A DNA stretch of 64,000 bases, taken from contig OY726572.1 in the NCBI GenBank assembly GCA_963383645.1, forward strand, positions 27,162,792 through 27,226,791, in the 5' to 3' direction. Source of the DNA: Muscardinus avellanarius. Its lineage: Eukaryota; Chordata; Mammalia; Rodentia; Gliridae. Position 1 is the stretch's first letter, and each line of letters begins with the position of its first letter. The notes under the pieces are model-generated. The model made no database searches. It worked only from the letters and a program-made list of their open reading frames with translations, and was not told the DNA's origin. A program made the translations under genes and the position numbers. Below are positions 59,351 to 64,000 of this stretch, piece by piece.

Positions 59351-59700
59351 TTCATCACATTCTTTTTAAAAAATCTTTAATTAGTCACCTTTGCAAGTAG
59401 CTCTATACGGTTTTTAAAAATTATCACATTTTATTTCTCCTCTCTCGATCATTTTTATTTTCCCGGATTAATGTATACTGGAGATTTTAAGTCCCAATTT
59501 CCAGCCATGTTTTCCTCTTTTACTATTACTCCAGAATCTTCTTCTGTGGCTGCTGCTGCATATTTCTACTTAGGTATCCCAATGTGACCGTGAACTGTAA
59601 AACTGAGTTCTTCACCGTCTGGCTTCCTTCTCCCCCTCAGAACTCCTTCCACAGAAACAGCAGCAGTTTTTCCCTTTGTCATAGATCAGAAACTTCTCAG

Positions 59701-59989
59701 AAGCTGGGAGTAGTGGCGCATGCCTGTAACACCAGTACTTGGGAGGCTGAGACAGAAGGATCACAGGTTTGAGGCTAGTCTCAGCAATGTAGGGAGACTC
59801 TCAGAAACCTAGTGAGACCTTGTTTCAAAACAAAAATTAAAAAGGTCTGGGGGCATAGCTCAGAAGTAGAATGTCCCTGAATTTGATCCCCATTACCATA
59901 ATAAGTAAATAAATAAGCAAGCAAGCTGGTATAGCTCAGAAGTAGAATGTCCCTGGATTCAATCCCTATTTCCCCCAAATAAGATTAAA
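59701..59989 (+). mobile_element. B1-ID SINE with duplicated ID half, sense
   Basis: A complete SINE (59701-59900) is followed by a second ID half (59925-59982). Both halves share the rare AGTAGAATGTCCCTG variant. Flanks AGAAACTTCTCAG (59688-59700) and AGAAGCTTCTGAG (59990-60002) enclose both. Confidence 0.88.
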
Positions 59990-60087
59990 AGAAGCTTCTG
60001 AGACATCTTTGACTCCTTCCTCCCACTTCCTAGTGTTGTGTCGCCTAGCCCAGCACCACACATTGTCAACTGTTCTTTAAAAAAGGA

Positions 60088-60288
60088 AAAGAAGCAGGGT
60101 GTGGTGACCCATACTTGTCATCTCAGTACTTGGGAGGCTGAGACAGGAGGATCCTGGTTTGAGGCCAGCCTCAGCTACTTAGTGAGGCCCTCTGCAGCTC
60201 AGTGAGACCTTGTTTCAAAATAAAGAATAAAAAGTTGGCCTGGGGATGCAGCTCAGAGGTAGAATACCCTTGGGTTCAATCCCTAGCA

Positions 60289-60331
<43 letters not shown>

Positions 60332-60340
60332 AAAAAAGGA
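60088..60340 (+). mobile_element. B1-ID SINE, sense, with (CA)n and A-run tail
   Basis: AGCAGGGTGTGGTGACCCAT to TCAATCCCTAGCACC, then (CA)n at 60289-60327 and poly(A). Confidence 0.92.
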
Positions 60341-60954
60341 AGAAGAAAATAATTGCTTCCCCCTCTCTTCCTGCTTATCCTCACTGTCACCACCCCGGCC
60401 TGTCACCTCCCTCTTTCGGTGACCAGATGTGTAGTCTCTTCTCACCGTGTCCAGTGCTGACCAGGTGGATTTTCCTCAAGCCTGCGCTTGATTGCATGCC
60501 CCCCCAAACTAAAAAATCATGATTATAACTCCTGTTCTCAATAAAATCAATCAGAACCCAGCCCGGTATTCACCAGTTCCCTCTCCAGCAATTCACCGTC
60601 CTGACACTTCATTTCCAGTCAATAGTTTCAGTCAATTTTCCCCACTTCCGAAGCCCCTTCCCCTGGCCAGTCTCTGTGCGCATGCGCCAGTGTGCACCAC
60701 ACAGGCCTCCCTCCCTCTCCATCTGCCCAACCCCCGCCACACCAGGACTTCTGGACCCCGTGAAGTTTTACCTCCTCCTCAGTGCTGGCTCAACTCAAAT
60801 CACAGCCTCCACAGGCGATCTCATAATCGAACATCTTCAGGTTATGACAGCTCCACCTGTGGCAATTTGTCCTGTTTCTCGATGCCTTCGTGTTTCATGT
60901 ATTTGTGTGCATTGCCAGACTGTTGATGACTCTAGGATGAGATTTTTTTTCTCC

Positions 60955-61160
60955 TTTTTTTGCAGGGCTGAGGAAGGAACCCAGGGGCATTCTAGGTCCG
61001 AGCTACACCCCCAGCCCTATTTTTTATTCTTTATTTTAAAAAAAGATCTCACTGAGTTACAAAGAACCTCACTAAGTAGCTGAGGCTGTCCACGAACCCC
61101 AATCCTCCTGTCTCAGCCTCCCAAATACTGGGATTACAAGCATGTGCCAGCACACCTGGC
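60955..61160 (-). mobile_element. B1-ID SINE, antisense
   Basis: GCAGGGCTGAGGAAGGAACC to GCCAGCACACCTGGC. Flanks share AGGATGAGA. Confidence 0.9.
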
Positions 61161-61344
61161 AGGATGAGAATCTTTGCCTAACCTCTGTGTTCTGTCATGC
61201 CGGGTATACACGAAACTTAACATGTTAGCTCTCGGAAGCCTGGAACTTCTCAATTTTGTTCACTAGCAAATTCTTAGTACTTAAAAAGTAGCCTGGCATG
61301 TAGGAGGTGTCTAAGAAATATTTGTTATATAAATTGCAGCTGTT

Positions 61345-61586
61345 TAGCTGGGCATGGTAGTGCATACTTGTAATCCCAACACTTGGAGAGGCTAAGACAG
61401 TAGGATCTCAAGTACAAAGCCAGCCTCAGCAACTTGGTGAGGCCCTCTGCAACTTAATGAGACCCTGTTTCAAAACAAAACAAAACAACAACAACAAACA
61501 AACAAAAAAATAAAGATAGGACTGGGGGTGTAGCTCAGAGGTAGAACACCCCTGGGTTCAATTCTCAGTACTACAAAAAAAAAAAA
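61345..61586 (+). mobile_element. B1-ID SINE, sense
   Basis: AGCTGGGCATGGTAGTGCAT to TTCAATTCTCAGTACTAC plus A-run. Flanks GCAGCTGTT / GCAGATGTT. It ends about 180 bp before the cbEGF exon. Confidence 0.92.
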
Positions 61587-61764
61587 AGCAGATGTTCAAT
61601 AACTATTATCATTTGATTTGTTCATAGTACCTGCTTCTTCCCTCAGTTTTTTTTTTTATGATAACTAAGAGACTATAGTGAGAAAGAAAGGGAATGAGAT
61701 TTATATTCAGAATCTGCTCAACAGGCCTTGACTGCTGCTTTTAAAAGACTTTGTCTTCTTACAG

Positions 61765-61887
61765 ATATTAATGAATGTCAGCTCCAAGGTGTGTGCCCTA
61801 ATGGTGAGTGTTTGAATACCATGGGCAGCTATAGATGTACCTGCAAAATAGGATTTGGGCCGGACCCTACCTTTTCAAGTTGTGTCC
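61765..61887 (+). CDS. LTBP1: LTBP1 internal exon: calcium-binding EGF domain
   Basis: This is a 123-nt phase 1/1 exon, the usual one-exon-one-domain arrangement of cbEGF modules in the fibrillin/LTBP superfamily. The acceptor is GTCTTCTTACAG and the donor is GTAAGT. It reads DINECQLQGVCPNGECLNTM, then GSYRCTCKIGFGPDPTFSSC, then V. The DINEC start is the calcium-binding signature. Six cysteines are present, and C-L-N-x4-Y-x-C fits the Asp/Asn beta-hydroxylation motif. In the mature protein it follows the hybrid domain directly. The next LTBP1 exon, expected to open an 8-Cys TB domain, was not seen before position 64000. Confidence 0.96.
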
Positions 61888-62682
61888 GTAAGTAGTGATT
61901 TCTTTTTGTTCTTACTTTGGATCGGTTATCTTCGGGGTGTATATAAAAGAAGGGAAATAGGGGTAAATTTATTATTGTAATTATACAGGAAAACCCCATT
62001 AAAATGACAAGAGAGAGAGGTAACCATCTTGATACAGTAAAATATATCTATATTATGAGATTTTTTTCCCCGAAATAAACTTTAATTGCATTCAGGAAAT
62101 TATCATAGAACCATCTCACAGAGGAAATAGAGTTTAATGTCAAGAAAAAAGGTTAATTAAAATGAGTATATCAACCATTTGTGGTACTAGAGAGATGAAA
62201 ACAGGTTTTTCCCTCATAAATATTTAAGCATTCTTTAGGCTGAATTAAACTCGGTCTCAGCTTCTGCCTTTAATTATTCCAAGTTCTGAGTCACTGGAGT
62301 CTGATTTTATGAGGTTTCACTGTACTTTCTCAGTTGGAAAAGTCTGGAAAACAGTTACCAAGGCCCTGCAATCTGCAAAAATTTAGATTTGCTAGTTCAG
62401 TTCTAATTTCAAATACTTTCTCCTCAAAACCACCAAACCATCTCCAAAGGTACACTGTTTTGTTTTTCAAATGTCTCTGAGATTCCCTCTTCTTCATGGT
62501 AAGGGTGAAAATCCCATCAAACCACGTGTTCTAATACTGGTTCTGAAAATAGAGTTCCATCAAAGAGATGCTCTGTCCAAGAGAACCAAACTAGTGCAGT
62601 CACCACAGATCTTATGCCAGTTAGAGATGGGTACGTTTTAGGTAAAAAGTTCTCAAATGGAGAATCCTTAAAGATTATTTTT

Positions 62683-62686
62683 CTGG

Positions 62687-62718
<32 letters not shown>

Positions 62719-62913
62719 GTACTGGGGTTCCTGGAAGCCCTCATACCTCTGGGCTACACTCCCAGACCTATTTTATACTTTATTTGGAAACAGGGTCTCA
62801 CTAAGTTGCTGAGAGCCTCACTAAGTAGCTGAGGCTGGCTTCGAACCTGCGTGATCCTCCTGTCTCTGCCTCCCAAGTGCAGGGATTACAAGTGTGCGCC
62901 ACCACGCCTGGCC
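62683..62913 (-). mobile_element. Variant B1-ID SINE, antisense
   Basis: Poly(T)/(TG)n, then GGTACTGGGGTTCCTGGAAG, to CACCACGCCTGGCC. A near full-length copy. Confidence 0.93.
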
Positions 62914-63504
62914 TAAATATTATTTTTCATGTAGCCATGCCCATTACTGCAAAAGTGAATAAACTCAGCAAGATTTTAGAAGTTACACAATAGTGAAGGT
63001 TTAAAAATCCTGAACTAGTATTGTGGGTGGTGGAAAACTGCTAGGGCAGCTTGAAGTGCAATTCTGCTTTTATATCTGCAAAGTTATTTGTTGTTATTTT
63101 GAATGTGACTTCGGTATAGGCTACGCTGCACCCTCCTTGCTCCTACGTTTTAACTTGTCATTGATTGAATATGTTCTTCATGAGGAGGCAATTATTATTT
63201 TTGTAGTTAAGCTAATCTCTAGCTCAATCCCCAAAGTTATGATGTGTAGAGATGTTAAAATACAGACAAATGTAGTAAAATATGAGTGTTGGTCTCATTG
63301 ATTACTTTTAGGTGAGTTTGTTGAATCTTTCAAAACATGGTGACTAATTATTACTATTTTCCTTTAAAAAATGTCAAGCGCAGATTAGGAAATTTTCAAT
63401 GTAAGCCCTTTTTTCCATATTCTCTTAATGACAATTTTGATCACGTAGCAGGCAGACACCTAATTATAGGGCTTTTTTTTTAAGAAGGTAAAAATTAGAC
63501 TATA

Positions 63505-63705
63505 GCTAGGCATGGTGGTGTAGGCCTGTAATCCCATTACTTGGGAGGCTGAGACGGGAAGATGGCAGATTCAAGACCAGTCTCAACAATTTAGTAAGAC
63601 TCTCAAAACTTTAGTGAGACCCTGATTGAGAACAAACAAACAGGGATGGAAGTATAGCTCAAAGGTAGAATGCCCCTATGTTCAATCCTCAATGCCAAAA
63701 AATAG
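63505..63705 (+). mobile_element. B1-ID SINE, sense
   Basis: AGCTAGGCATGGTGGTGTAG to TTCAATCCTCAATGCC, with an A-rich end. Confidence 0.9.
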
Positions 63706-64000
63706 CAATAATTTGACTGTAAAATTAAGTTTGCACACAAAGTACATTTGAAAAATGATAGAAAGATTTATAAATTTCAAATAAAAATCATATTGACAAT
63801 ATTCAGGTAATTTAGGGCTAATTCTTGGCTAACTTGAATTACATAAGTAAATATTCTAAATAGTTTTCTAATTTAAGTGTAAAGGATTATAAAGAGTTGG
63901 GATGTAAAACTTGCTAATGTCTTTTATTCCTCTTGTATAATTTGGCTTGTACTCTGGTTAATATACGTACATGAAAGGTGGAAGATTAAGTAAACTTGGA

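Larger units (their letters stand above)
45199..61764 (+). other. LTBP1: LTBP1 intron, 16.6 kb
   Basis: This is the second-largest intron, with a dense SINE block at 49.2-51.9 kb. Stretches without recognised content are 45600-46045, 47060-48135, 51885-53045, 53340-55040, 55260-55810, 56570-57525, 57945-58425, 59350-59690 and 60345-60950. A T-run lies at 57919-57943. Several short open frames here are chance frames. Confidence 0.85.
61888..64000 (+). other. LTBP1: LTBP1 intron (5' part), to window end
   Basis: This intron starts with donor GTAAGT and runs off the window. It contains two SINEs (62683-62913 and 63505-63705). The intervals 61888-62680, 62915-63500 and 63706-64000 hold no recognisable exon or repeat. 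The next LTBP1 exon was looked for and not found. Confidence 0.85.

Overview
The window is mammalian nuclear DNA, almost certainly from a squirrel-family rodent (ground squirrel, marmot or tree squirrel). The organism call rests on dozens of SINEs with a 7SL-like 5' half fused to an ID/tRNA-like 3' half, together with a young L1 family and older mammalian repeats (MIR, L2, MaLR LTRs). The exact species cannot be read from the sequence.

The only gene recognised is LTBP1 (latent TGF-beta binding protein 1) on the + strand. Five internal coding exons are visible at 15556-15780, 17110-17384, 41042-41144, 45127-45198 and 61765-61887. Together they make 798 nt with consistent reading phases and AG/GT splice sites. 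They encode an EGF-like domain, a Pro/Gln/His-rich linker, the first 8-cysteine (hybrid) domain split over three exons, and one calcium-binding EGF domain. The gene's promoter, its 5' exons and everything downstream of this cbEGF lie outside the window. The four complete introns are 1.3, 23.7, 4.0 and 16.6 kb.

Layout: 1-15.5 kb is intron with SINEs, a MaLR LTR, L2 and microsatellites. 15.5-17.4 kb holds two exons. 17.4-41.0 kb is one large intron with a SINE-poor stretch at about 23-28.6 kb. It ends with a sense-oriented L1-derived element (37.9-40.6 kb) that keeps a GC-rich 5'UTR/promoter and an intact ORF1 but has no sense ORF2. 41.0-45.2 kb holds two exons. 45.2-61.8 kb is intron with a dense block of antisense SINEs (49.2-51.9 kb). 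61.8 kb holds the cbEGF exon, followed by intron to the end.

I see no convincing undescribed gene system. The observation most worth following is the L1-derived composite. In order it has a sense 5'UTR and ORF1, an inverted old L1 segment beginning at the ORF1 stop, and a sense L1 3' tail, all flanked by an apparent imperfect target-site duplication and ending about 415 bp before an LTBP1 exon. Nearly all other open reading frames in the window are chance frames in intron, SINE or microsatellite sequence.
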